From Gemmiger sp. An50 (GTDB taxonomy: Bacteria > Bacillota > Clostridia > Oscillospirales > Ruminococcaceae), in contig NZ_NFID01000021.1 in assembly GCF_002161595.1 (NCBI RefSeq), positions 1-64,000 on the forward strand: a stretch of 64,000 nt of DNA. The letters are read 5' to 3'. Positions 8,366 through 15,679 of this stretch are shown here, in pieces. Under the pieces are notes generated by a model. The model worked only from the letters and a program-made list of their open reading frames with translations, ran no database searches and was not told the DNA's origin. The position numbers and the translations under genes were made by a program. How positions within the stretch are numbered: the first letter of the stretch is position 1; each line of letters opens with the position of its first letter.

Positions 8366-9886
8366 TTATGTACGCCAGGTTATCCCGATCTCGAACAATC
8401 GATTCCAGGGGAACCATATCTCAACCCCCGCCGAAGCAAGGTCCGAAAAACTCGACGGCAGCCGCTCACGCCAGTGCTCCAGCAGCCGCTGTTCGGCGTA
8501 AGCGCCATATTCCTGTGCGCCGCCGCCCAGATCAAAATAGCTCAGGCCGTCCTGCCGCACCCGGCACAGCACCTCGGCGCGTACCAGCGCCTGGTAAAGG
8601 CCGTCGTCCAGCAGATGATACAGCAGATTACGCCGCAGCTGTGCCGCGTCCTGCCCGGCCAATGCGAACACGCCCTGCGCCAGGGTGGTGCCCAGCGTGT
8701 TGCAGTTGGTGTTCCAGCCCTTGTAGGAGACCAGCTTTTCCAGCAGGCCCGCCTTGTCCATCAGGCGAAGGAATTCCAGATCGCCGCCGTTGGCATAGGC
8801 GCAGTCCGCCACCGCCACCGGCTTGCCCGCCTCCACAAAGCGGCCGATCCGCTTCACGAAGGCCCGCAGGCAGCGGAAGGACTGGTAGGTCACGTCTGCC
8901 TCCTGCTGGTCCGCGCTCTCCTGCATCACCCGTCCCGGGGCGTTCACCGCCAGGATCAGGTCCGCCGTCCAGGGATCGTCCCACCGCTCGCAGCCGCAGG
9001 CCAGCAGATGCTGCTCCACGCTCGCGCCCAGGATGCGGTCCTCATACAGCGGGATGATCTGAGCCGCCAGCGGACTGCCGTACTCCACATATACCCGGGG
9101 GCTGTGTCCGGTCAGCTCCAGCCAGGCCCGGGCCACCAGCTCCGCGCCCGCCTCGTCCGCGCCGGGGTGCATGTAGACCTTGTCCTCCACGCCCATGCGG
9201 CGGATGGCCTGGTGGATGCGCTTCTGGTCGATGGCGGTGTAGCCGAACTCGCAGGAATCGTCCTGCGGGATGTACAGCAGCTCCACCACGCCGTCCTGCA
9301 CCAGCTCCAGCACGTTCTCCAGCAGGGCCGCGTTGAAGTTCCGGCGGGCCTCATAGTCCGCACGGTGCTCGGGGGGAATCTGGTTGGCCAGGCTGTGCAG
9401 GTCCTCCTGCTCCCGGGCATCCAGCCCCTGGCGGGCCTGCTTATCCTTCAGGTAGCCGTAGCGGAAGATCCGCTCGCCGTATTCCTGGTAGTAGTCCGGC
9501 TCCTCGTCGCTGCTGCTGTAGCGGGGAGTGCGCATGATCAGCTCGAACAGATACAGCCGCGTCTCGGGGCTGCTCTCTTTCAGCGCCCGCAGCCGCTCCA
9601 TGCAACGGGCAATCCAGGCCGCGCTCATGTGGTGCAGCCGGGAGGGCAGCAGCCCGCCCAAAAACAGCATCTCCGCCGAGAGGACCGCGCAGCTGCTGCG
9701 GGAAAAATTCTCCTCCACAAAAGCCCACAGCCCTTCCAGATCCGCCGGGGTCTTTTTGCGGCCCAGCAGCTCCTTCGGCGGCGCGAGCAGCTCCAGCTCT
9801 GCCACCCCGCGGGTCATCATCTGGGGAAACAGCCAGTTGCAGGGGCGTTCATCCAGCGGCAGATACAGCATCGTTTTCAACGGCAT
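8366..9886 (-). CDS. DUF4127 family protein
   Basis: A 506-residue cytoplasmic protein recognised as DUF4127 from its opening YLPLDERPCNW, the LLPSRLHH segment, and the later YIPQDDSCEFGYTAI and WNTNCNTLGTT segments. The family has no assigned reaction that I know of. Conserved Asp, Glu and His clusters suggest an enzyme. It is the first gene of the minus-strand operon. Its ATG follows GGAGAGGACTG and the 302-bp divergent region shared with an AraC regulator. Its company of GH38 and a FAD oxidoreductase suggests carbohydrate or glycoconjugate metabolism. Confidence 0.85.
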   Translation of the reverse strand: MPLKTMLYLPLDERPCNWLFPQMMTRGVAELELLAPPKELLGRKKTPADLEGLWAFVEENFSRSSCAVLSAEMLFLGGLLPSRLHHMSAAWIARCMERLRALKESSPETRLYLFELIMRTPRYSSSDEEPDYYQEYGERIFRYGYLKDKQARQGLDAREQEDLHSLANQIPPEHRADYEARRNFNAALLENVLELVQDGVVELLYIPQDDSCEFGYTAIDQKRIHQAIRRMGVEDKVYMHPGADEAGAELVARAWLELTGHSPRVYVEYGSPLAAQIIPLYEDRILGASVEQHLLACGCERWDDPWTADLILAVNAPGRVMQESADQQEADVTYQSFRCLRAFVKRIGRFVEAGKPVAVADCAYANGGDLEFLRLMDKAGLLEKLVSYKGWNTNCNTLGTTLAQGVFALAGQDAAQLRRNLLYHLLDDGLYQALVRAEVLCRVRQDGLSYFDLGGGAQEYGAYAEQRLLEHWRERLPSSFSDLASAGVEIWFPWNRLFEIGITWRT

Positions 9887-10188
9887 CAGTCCTCTCCATA
9901 GGCAGGCCGGTCCCCGGGCTATCCCCTCGGCCGGCCTCTCGTTTCGTCACCCACATCATAGCAAAAGTTTGCGGTTCGCGCTTGTCCTAATCTGCGGTCC
10001 CTGTGGCCCCTATTTTCCACTTTCCCGTCATTGTTATCATTATGTACGAACGTCGCCATCTTCCTTTGTGCACCATGCTATTTTTATTGATCTTGCTCTC
10101 ATTTGCGGCAAAAACCGGCATTCCGGCCAAAAATCCGATATAATAAGCGGTAGGCGGGAGCTTTTTCCGCCCAAAGGAGGTGCCAACG
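9887..10188. promoter_or_regulatory. Divergent control region between DUF4127 operon and AraC gene
   Basis: This 302-bp region has no coding content. On the minus strand a TATGAT -10 (about 9955-9960) faces the DUF4127 gene without a good -35, which fits an activator-dependent promoter. On the plus strand TATAAT at 10139-10144 precedes the AraC gene, also with a poor -35. A GGCCGG-rich inverted repeat lies at about 9904-9935. I could not pick out clear AraC half-site repeats. Confidence 0.5.
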
Positions 10189-11118
10189 ATGCTGAACAAA
10201 ACCACCGCCGGACGGATTTTCCAGTTCAATATGGAATCCGACCACGACGCGCCCATGCGCTACAAAAATATCCTTTTGTACCAGATCGGCGAACTGCGCT
10301 ATGAGCAGGGCGTGGACGACGTGCATCAGCAGTGGTGCTACGAGCTCAGCGTGATCCTTGCCGGGTGCGGGGAGTTTTCGCTGAACGGCAAGACCATCCC
10401 GGTGAAGAAGAACGACATCATCCTCACCCCCAAGCAGGGCACCCACACCGTGACCTCCTCGGACAACAAGTTCCGCTTTTTGTACCTGGGCTTCGACTTC
10501 GCGCCGGACTGCGAGTTCGAATATCTGAGCGTTTTGCAGATGTATCTGCAATCGCTGCGCACCAACCAGTGCTCCAGCGACCATTACGGGGTGGGCGGTG
10601 TGCTGAAAAACATGCTGGCGGAGTTCAACCAGCAGCTGCCCTATTCCTTTGAATATCTAACCAACTGCCTGGAAAATATCATGATCCTCACCTGGCGCAC
10701 CTTTTCCCAACACAATCTGCGCACCGAGCCGGGAGCGGACGCGCCCAACCCCCGGGTGGTGGGCACCACGGTGTACACCCTCATCAAATACATCGAGGAC
10801 CACATCTTCTCCATTCCGGACATCCGCACCCTGGCCCAGGAGATGCACTTCAGCTATACCTATATTTCCCACGTATTCAAGCAGAAGACCGGCATGACCC
10901 TGCAGCGGTACATTCTGCAGGTGAAGATCGACAAGAGCAAGGAGCTGATCCTGGACGACCGCTGGACCCTTTCCGAGATCGCCAACATGCTGAACTACGA
11001 ATCCCTGCAATCCTTCAGCAAGGCCTTCAAAAAAGAAGTTGGCATGTCGCCCAGCGAATTCAAGCGGCGCGGCCTGGCCGCCGACGCAGCGCCCGCGCTG
11101 GACCTTGAAGCAGAATAA
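10189..11118 (+). CDS. AraC family transcriptional regulator
   Basis: A 309-residue regulator with an N-terminal cupin-like sensing half (including LNGKTIPVKKNDIILTPKQG) and a C-terminal pair of helix-turn-helix motifs. The HTH region includes TLAQEMHFSYTYISHVFKQK and the second helix near EIANMLNYESLQSFSKAFKK, typical of AraC/XylS. The ATG at 10189 has AAAGGAGG eight bases upstream. A GTG in frame at 10180 overlaps that site and is rejected. It is divergent from the DUF4127/GH38 operon and is the likely local activator of that operon. The cupin suggests a sugar or small organic ligand. Confidence 0.92.
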   Translation: MLNKTTAGRIFQFNMESDHDAPMRYKNILLYQIGELRYEQGVDDVHQQWCYELSVILAGCGEFSLNGKTIPVKKNDIILTPKQGTHTVTSSDNKFRFLYLGFDFAPDCEFEYLSVLQMYLQSLRTNQCSSDHYGVGGVLKNMLAEFNQQLPYSFEYLTNCLENIMILTWRTFSQHNLRTEPGADAPNPRVVGTTVYTLIKYIEDHIFSIPDIRTLAQEMHFSYTYISHVFKQKTGMTLQRYILQVKIDKSKELILDDRWTLSEIANMLNYESLQSFSKAFKKEVGMSPSEFKRRGLAADAAPALDLEAE

Positions 11119-11161
11119 AAAAGCGCCCCGGCCCCGTGCAAAAAGCACGGGCCGGGGCGCT
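11117..11161. terminator. GC-rich hairpin between AraC and tRNA-Val
   Basis: Arms 11122-11139 and 11145-11161 form a strong stem with an AAAAA loop. The U-run (CGCTTTTTTATT) is on the minus strand, so it best stops minus-strand read-through from the tRNA side. It may also slow plus-strand transcription leaving the AraC gene. Confidence 0.7.
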
Positions 11162-11166
11162 GAACG

Positions 11167-11202
11167 CAAAAAGAAAGCCCACAGGCATAACCTGTGAGCT
11201 TT
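11167..11202 (-). terminator. Intrinsic terminator of tRNA-Val
   Basis: Immediately after the encoded CCA end, the minus strand reads AAAGCTCACAGG, a short loop, CCTGTGGGCTTT and then CTTTTT. The stem is 12 bp with a single T-G pair. Confidence 0.85.
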
Positions 11203-11279
11203 TGGTGGAGAATTAGGGACTCGAACCCCAGACTTCCTGCGTGTGATGCAGGCACTCTAACCAGCTGAGCTAATCCTCC
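11203..11279 (-). tRNA. tRNA-Val(CAC)
   Basis: A 77-nt cloverleaf folds by hand. The acceptor stem is GGAGGAT with ATTCTCC (one G-U pair). The D-arm begins AGCTCAGCTGG. The anticodon stem CCTGC/GCAGG has loop ATCACAC, giving anticodon CAC. The T-arm is TGGGG-TTCGAGT-CCCTA. The discriminator is A, and CCA is genome-encoded (11203-11205). It reads GUG valine codons, which are common in this GC-rich genome. Confidence 0.96.
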
Positions 11280-11374
11280 GCGACGAAAATTATTATATCA
11301 CCCCACCGGGGTAAAGTCAACGGTTTTTCAAAAAAATTTTCGCTATTTTTTTGCCCGCTGGCGGCGGCTTTTTA

Positions 11375-11403
11375 TTGCATTCAGCGCGGGTGCATGGTAT
11401 CAT
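11375..11403 (+). promoter_or_regulatory. Sigma-A promoter of the DUF1846 gene
   Basis: TTGCAT (11375-11380), a 17-bp spacer and TATCAT (11398-11403). The predicted transcript has a leader of about 85 nt before the ATG at 11497. Confidence 0.65.
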
Positions 11404-11496
11404 TTTTTAGTTGAAGACATCCTAAGAACAAGGACTGGTCCGCCGGGGTTCCGGCGGCCGCATCAGGCGTTCACGCGCTGAGAAGGAGGCTAATTT

Positions 11497-12978
11497 ATGC
11501 AGATCGGATTCGACAACAACCTTTATATTCAAAAGCAGACCGAGAACATTCTCGCCCGGATCGAAAAGTTCCAGGGCAAGCTGTATCTGGAGTTCGGCGG
11601 CAAGCTGTTCGACGACTACCACGCCGCCCGGGTGCTGCCCGGCTTTGATGTGAACGGCAAGATCCGTCTGCTGCACGAGCTGCGCGACAAGGCCGAGATC
11701 ATCTTCTGCATCAGCGCAGGCGACATTGAAAAGACCAAGATGCGCGCCGACCTGGGCATCAGCTACGACATGGAGGTGCTGCGCCTGATCGACGACATCA
11801 CCGCCATGGACATCGCGGTGAACAGCGTGGTCATCACCCAGTACACCGGCCAGCGTGCCGCCGACGCCTTCGCCAAGAAGCTCACCAGCCGCGGCGTGAA
11901 GAACTACATCCATCGCCCCATCGAAGGGTATCCTCTGGCTGTGGACTACATCTGCAGCGACGAGGGCTACGGCTCCAACCCCTATGTGGAAACCACCAAG
12001 CCTCTGGTGGTGGTCACCGCTCCCGGCCCCGGCAGCGGAAAGCTGGCCACCTGCCTGAGCCAGGTGTACCACGAGTACAAGCGCGGCGTGATGGCCGGCT
12101 ACGCCAAGTTCGAGACCTTCCCCATCTGGAACATTCCTCTGAAGCACCCGGTCAACCTGGCCTATGAGGCCGCCACCGCCGACCTGAACGACGTGAACAT
12201 GATCGACCCCTTCCACCTGGAAGCCTACGGCGAGACCACCGTCAACTACAACCGCGACGTGGAAGCCTTCCCCATCGTGCAGAACATCCTGGCTCGCATC
12301 ACCGGCGACAAGGAGTTCTACCGCAGCCCCACCGACATGGGCGTGAACATGGCGGGCTATGCCATCTTTGATGACGAGGTGGTGCGCAAGGCCGCCACCG
12401 AGGAGATCTTCCGCCGCTACTACACCGCCCTGTGCGACGTGAAGCAGGGCAAGGCCACCGAGGCCAGCCTGCACAAGATCGAGAACATCATGCAGCAGCT
12501 GGACGTGAACGCCGAAAGCCGCGCCGTGGTGGCTCCCGCTCTGGCCAAGATGCGCCAGACCGAACAGCCCGCCGCCGCCATCGAGCTGCCAGACGGCCGC
12601 ATCGTGACCGGCAAGGCCAGCGATTTGATGAGCGCCTGCAGCGCCACCGTGCTGAACAGCCTGAAGGCTCTGACCGGTATTCAGGATTCCGTGATGCTGA
12701 TCCGGCCCGAGGTGCTGGAGCCCATTCTGCGGCTGAAGATCGACTACTTGGGCAGCCGCTCCAGCGTGCTGAAGGTGGACGACGTGCTGACCGGTCTGGC
12801 AGTGAGCGCCGCCACCGAGCCTGTGGCCGCCAAGGCCATGTCCGCCCTGCCCCTGCTGCGGGACTGCGATATGCACTCCACCCAGATGCTCCACTCCGGC
12901 GACCAGGGTACCCTGCGCAAGCTGGGCCTGCGCATCACCATGGAGCCCAAGTACCCCGGCAAGGACCTGTTCTTCTGA
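11497..12978 (+). CDS. DUF1846 family protein
   Basis: A 493-residue cytoplasmic protein of the DUF1846 (UPF0371) family, conserved in Firmicutes and some actinobacteria. It opens with GFDNNLYIQKQTE and LYLEFGGKLFDDYHAARVLPG, both typical of the family. A TAPGPGSGKLATCLSQVYHE segment (about residues 172-191) resembles a P-loop-like glycine-rich turn, suggesting nucleotide or phosphate binding, but the biochemical role is unknown. AAGGAGG precedes the ATG. It has its own promoter and terminator, so it is monocistronic. Confidence 0.92.
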   Translation: MQIGFDNNLYIQKQTENILARIEKFQGKLYLEFGGKLFDDYHAARVLPGFDVNGKIRLLHELRDKAEIIFCISAGDIEKTKMRADLGISYDMEVLRLIDDITAMDIAVNSVVITQYTGQRAADAFAKKLTSRGVKNYIHRPIEGYPLAVDYICSDEGYGSNPYVETTKPLVVVTAPGPGSGKLATCLSQVYHEYKRGVMAGYAKFETFPIWNIPLKHPVNLAYEAATADLNDVNMIDPFHLEAYGETTVNYNRDVEAFPIVQNILARITGDKEFYRSPTDMGVNMAGYAIFDDEVVRKAATEEIFRRYYTALCDVKQGKATEASLHKIENIMQQLDVNAESRAVVAPALAKMRQTEQPAAAIELPDGRIVTGKASDLMSACSATVLNSLKALTGIQDSVMLIRPEVLEPILRLKIDYLGSRSSVLKVDDVLTGLAVSAATEPVAAKAMSALPLLRDCDMHSTQMLHSGDQGTLRKLGLRITMEPKYPGKDLFF

Positions 12979-12998
12979 CTTTTTATAAACACAGCGCA

Positions 12999-13041
12999 AG
13001 CGCCCGTGAGGCCGACCCGGCCCCGCGGGCGCTTTTTCTTT
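12999..13041 (+). terminator. Intrinsic terminator of the DUF1846 gene
   Basis: Stem AGCGCCCGTGAGGCC / GGCCCCGCGGGCGCT (12999-13013, 13019-13033) followed by TTTTTCTTT, 20 nt beyond the stop codon. Confidence 0.85.
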
Positions 13042-13125
13042 CCGGGTTTTCCACCGTTTTGTCCCCTCCCTGTGGAAAACCCGGCCGCCCTCTTTTCCGC
13101 CGCGCCGCTTTTTGCACCAAAATGA

Positions 13126-13154
13126 TTTACAAGCCCTCGCCCGGACCTTATAAT
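13126..13154 (+). promoter_or_regulatory. Sigma-A promoter of the CofE-like gene
   Basis: TTTACA (13126-13131), 17 bp, TATAAT (13149-13154). The leader is about 65 nt and carries a small GGAAG/CTTCC hairpin. Confidence 0.8.
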
Positions 13155-13225
13155 GGAAGAGGACTTCCCCGCGTGCGGACATCGGTCCTGCGCGCTGAAA
13201 CGAAACACAAAAGGAGACAGCTTTT

Positions 13226-14425
13226 ATGGAACGTTTGGTTGGTACTGTATCCCGGGGCATCCGCGCCCCGATCATCCGCCAGGGCGACGACCTGGCCAAC
13301 ATCGTGGTGGACTCCGTTCTGGCCGCCGCGAACAGCGAGGGCTTCAGCCTGCGCGACCGTGACGTGATCGCCGTGACCGAGGCCGTTGTGGCCCGCAGCC
13401 AGGGCAACTACGCCTCGGTGGAGAACATCGCTCAGGATGTGAAGGAGAAATTCGGCGGCGGCACGCTGGGCGTGATCTTCCCCATCATGAGCCGCAACCG
13501 TTTCGCCATCTGCCTGAAGGGCATCGCCGCAGGCTGCGAGAAGGTTGTGCTGATGCTCAGCTACCCCTCCGACGAGGTGGGCAACCATCTGATCAGTGAG
13601 GACGATCTGGATGCCTCCGGCGTGAACCCCTGGAGCGACGTGCTCAGCGAGGAGCGCTACCGTGAGCTGTTCGGCTACAAGAAGCACACCTTCACCGGCG
13701 TGGACTACGTGGAGTACTACCGCAGCGTGATCGAGGGTGCGGGCGCAAAGGCCGAGATCATCTTCGCCAACAACCCCCGGGCCATTCTGGACTACACCAA
13801 AAACGTGCTCGCCTGCGACATTCACACCCGCAAGCGCACCAAGCGGCTTCTTCTCGCCGCCGGCGCCGAGAAGGTTCTCACCCTGGACGAGCTGATGAAC
13901 GCGCCTGTGAACGGCAGCGGCTACAACGACGCCTACGGCCTGCTGGGCTCCAACAAGGCCACCGAGGATACCGTGAAGCTGTTCCCCATCCACTGCCAGG
14001 AGCTGGTGGACGACATCCAGCAGAAGATTCTGGACGCCACCGGCAAGCACGTTGAGGTGATGGTCTACGGCGACGGCGCCTTCAAGGACCCCATGGGCAA
14101 GATCTGGGAGCTTGCCGACCCCGTGGTCTCCCCCGGCTACACCGCCGGTCTGGAGGGCACCCCCAACGAGCTGAAGCTGAAATATCTGGCCGACAACGAC
14201 TTCGCCAACCTCTCCGGCCAGGAACTGAAGGAAGCCATCTCCCAGGCCATCCGTGAGAAGGACGAGAAGGCCGAGAGCCTGACCGGCAACATGGCCAGCC
14301 AGGGCACCACTCCCCGCCGCCTGACCGACCTGATCGGCAGCCTGTGCGATCTGACCAGCGGCAGCGGTGACAAGGGCACCCCCATCATTCTGGTGCAGGG
14401 CTACTTCGACAACTACACCAAGTAA
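13226..14425 (+). CDS. Coenzyme F420-0:L-glutamate ligase-like (CofE-like) protein
   Basis: A 399-residue protein whose first half matches the CofE family (gamma-glutamyl ligase that adds Glu to F420-0 with GTP). Features are IRAPIIRQGDDLANIV at the start, RDRDVIAVTEAVVARSQGN (about residues 43-61), and the MSRNRFAICLKGIA and GVNPWSDV segments. It is longer than archaeal CofE (about 250 residues). The C-terminal part holds MVYGDGAFKDPMGKIWELAD. No other F420 biosynthesis gene is nearby, and most Clostridia lack F420, so the real acceptor is probably different. An AAAAGGAG site precedes the ATG, and the gene stands alone between its own promoter and terminator. Confidence 0.85.
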   Translation: MERLVGTVSRGIRAPIIRQGDDLANIVVDSVLAAANSEGFSLRDRDVIAVTEAVVARSQGNYASVENIAQDVKEKFGGGTLGVIFPIMSRNRFAICLKGIAAGCEKVVLMLSYPSDEVGNHLISEDDLDASGVNPWSDVLSEERYRELFGYKKHTFTGVDYVEYYRSVIEGAGAKAEIIFANNPRAILDYTKNVLACDIHTRKRTKRLLLAAGAEKVLTLDELMNAPVNGSGYNDAYGLLGSNKATEDTVKLFPIHCQELVDDIQQKILDATGKHVEVMVYGDGAFKDPMGKIWELADPVVSPGYTAGLEGTPNELKLKYLADNDFANLSGQELKEAISQAIREKDEKAESLTGNMASQGTTPRRLTDLIGSLCDLTSGSGDKGTPIILVQGYFDNYTK

Positions 14426-14439
14426 TTTCCCCGTACAGC

Positions 14440-14480
14440 AAAGCGGGCGGTTCCGAAGTTCGGAACCGCCCGCTTTTTTG
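14440..14480. terminator. Bidirectional terminator
   Basis: AAAGCGGGCGGTTCCGAA and TTCGGAACCGCCCGCTTT arms, then TTTTG on the plus strand. It serves the CofE-like gene and the convergent DUF2871 gene. Confidence 0.88.
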
Positions 14481-14485
14481 TTTTC

Positions 14486-14905
14486 TTATTCCTCGGTCTT
14501 GGCCACGGCCTTCAGCGCCAGGAACAGCATCACGATGGACGCGCCCATCAGAAGATGGCCGATGCCCGCGATGCCGCTGATGGCTGCGTCGGCCCCGCTG
14601 CTCAGCGGGGTGCCCAGCACCTGCAGCACGCCCCGCACCGTGAACATCACGGTCATGAAGGGCAGCGCCACGTTGTAGAGGCCGTAAAAACGGCGGAACA
14701 TGGGCTGAGCAGTCAGGCTGGTGGTCTTGGCAAACAGCGCCAGCACCAGGAACAGCAGGGTGCCCAGTGCGAACAGGTGCAGGTGGTTCACCGCCAGGGT
14801 GGTCTTGCCGGCAAAGCCGTTCCACTTGGTGAACTCCCGGTAGAACACGCCGAAGGCCATGGAGGCGATGGCGTAGCCGAACGCGGTATTGATGAGTTTT
14901 TTCAT
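14486..14905 (-). CDS. DUF2871 family membrane protein
   Basis: A 139-residue protein with four predicted transmembrane helices and almost no soluble part, matching DUF2871. Conserved His residues sit at NHLHLFALG (second helix) and GHLLMGA (fourth helix), which could bind a metal or haem (inference). The ATG at 14905 is chosen over an upstream in-frame ATG at 14938 because the protein then begins with a normal MKKLINTAFGYA helix. The ribosome site is modest (GAAAGAGAG). A TetR-type operator lies 46 nt upstream, so it is the probable target of the neighbouring TetR repressor. Confidence 0.82.
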   Translation of the reverse strand: MKKLINTAFGYAIASMAFGVFYREFTKWNGFAGKTTLAVNHLHLFALGTLLFLVLALFAKTTSLTAQPMFRRFYGLYNVALPFMTVMFTVRGVLQVLGTPLSSGADAAISGIAGIGHLLMGASIVMLFLALKAVAKTEE

Positions 14906-14950
14906 AAGGGTTTCTCTCTTTCCGGGCCATTGGCCCATTTCAGTTGGGTT

Positions 14951-14963
14951 TGAACACGGTTCA
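14951..14963. promoter_or_regulatory. TetR operator copy 2 (before DUF2871)
   Basis: TGAACACGGTTCA matches the palindrome before the tetR gene in 12 of 13 positions. It lies between the tetR terminator and the DUF2871 start, where repression would block that gene. Confidence 0.75.
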
Positions 14964-14972
14964 GAATTTATG

Positions 14973-15005
14973 AAAAAGCCGCGCCGCTCCCGCCGGGGCG
15001 GCGCA
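14973..15005 (-). terminator. Terminator of the TetR gene
   Basis: The stem is GCGCCGCTCCCG against CGGGGCGGCGC (14981-15004), and on the minus strand it is followed by GGCTTTTTC. It separates tetR from DUF2871. Confidence 0.75.
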
Positions 15006-15015
15006 GAATATTTGG

Positions 15016-15573
15016 TCAGTACAGCACCCGCCGGATCACTGCCAGCAGCACCGCGCAGTCGGCATCCTCCCGGGCAAGCCCCGCCATCAGGCTGGAAAAC
15101 ACAAAGGCCACAAACTGCTGCCGGGTAAGCTCCTCGCCGAAGGCATCCGGCCGGACCTTTTCATCCCGCTCCAGCACCTGCTCCAGGCTGACACGCATGT
15201 GACCGAAGGCCTCTTCCATGGCCTGCCGGGCCTTTTTCCGGTCCTGGGCGGCAAAGCCGCTCATATGCGCCCGCAGAAAATCCGGATATTCCGCCGCCCC
15301 GGCCCGGATGCTGACAAACAGCCACTCCACGCAGGCGCAGAAGTCCCCTGCCTGGGCATAACCGCCCGCTGCATGGAAGATGCCCCGCCAGATGTCCTGC
15401 ACCGTGGCGGTGACCAGCTCTGCCTTGCTGGGGAAATAATTGTATACCGAACCCACCGCCACATTGGCGGCGGCGGCCACTGCCCGCATGTTCAGCGCGG
15501 CCAGACCCTGGCTGGCGGCAATGCTCTTGCTGGCGGCCAGCAGCTCCTCGCGGGATGTGATCACTTTATTCAT
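15016..15573 (-). CDS. TetR family transcriptional repressor
   Basis: A 185-residue regulator. The N-terminal helix-turn-helix is intact: AASQGLAALNMRAVAAAANV then VGSVYNYFPSKAELVTAT (about residues 17-55). The C-terminal ligand-binding half is divergent, as usual in the family. The ATG at 15573 has AGGAG six bases upstream; an earlier in-frame ATG at 15600 lies inside the operator and is rejected. A perfect 13-bp palindrome overlaps its own promoter, so it autorepresses. A near-identical copy precedes DUF2871, which gives a two-gene regulon visible here. Confidence 0.92.
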   Translation of the reverse strand: MNKVITSREELLAASKSIAASQGLAALNMRAVAAAANVAVGSVYNYFPSKAELVTATVQDIWRGIFHAAGGYAQAGDFCACVEWLFVSIRAGAAEYPDFLRAHMSGFAAQDRKKARQAMEEAFGHMRVSLEQVLERDEKVRPDAFGEELTRQQFVAFVFSSLMAGLAREDADCAVLLAVIRRVLY

Positions 15574-15593
15574 GGCGCTCCTGCCTTTCATCT

Positions 15594-15606
15594 TGAACAC
15601 TGTTCA
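15594..15606. promoter_or_regulatory. TetR operator copy 1 (autoregulatory)
   Basis: TGAACACTGTTCA is a perfect palindrome around its central C. It directly abuts the -10 hexamer of the tetR promoter. Confidence 0.8.
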
Positions 15607-15634
15607 TCATACAGGGTTTTCCCTGCTTTGTCAA
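15606..15634 (-). promoter_or_regulatory. Sigma-A promoter of the TetR gene
   Basis: On the minus strand TTGACA (15629-15634), 17 bp, TATGAT (15606-15611). Confidence 0.88.
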
Positions 15635-15637
15635 GCA

Positions 15638-15677
15638 AAAACCGGGGCGCAGGCTTTTCGCCTGCGCCCCGAAAAAC
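15638..15677 (-). terminator. Terminator of the dipeptidase gene
   Basis: GGGGCGCAGGC / GCCTGCGCCCC stem (15644-15654, 15660-15670), followed on the minus strand by GGTTTTTG. It ends pepV transcription just before the tetR promoter. Confidence 0.88.
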
Positions 15678-15679
15678 AA

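Noticed and set aside
13226-14425. F420 biosynthesis in this organism
   Set aside because: A single CofE-like gene without partners is not sufficient evidence.
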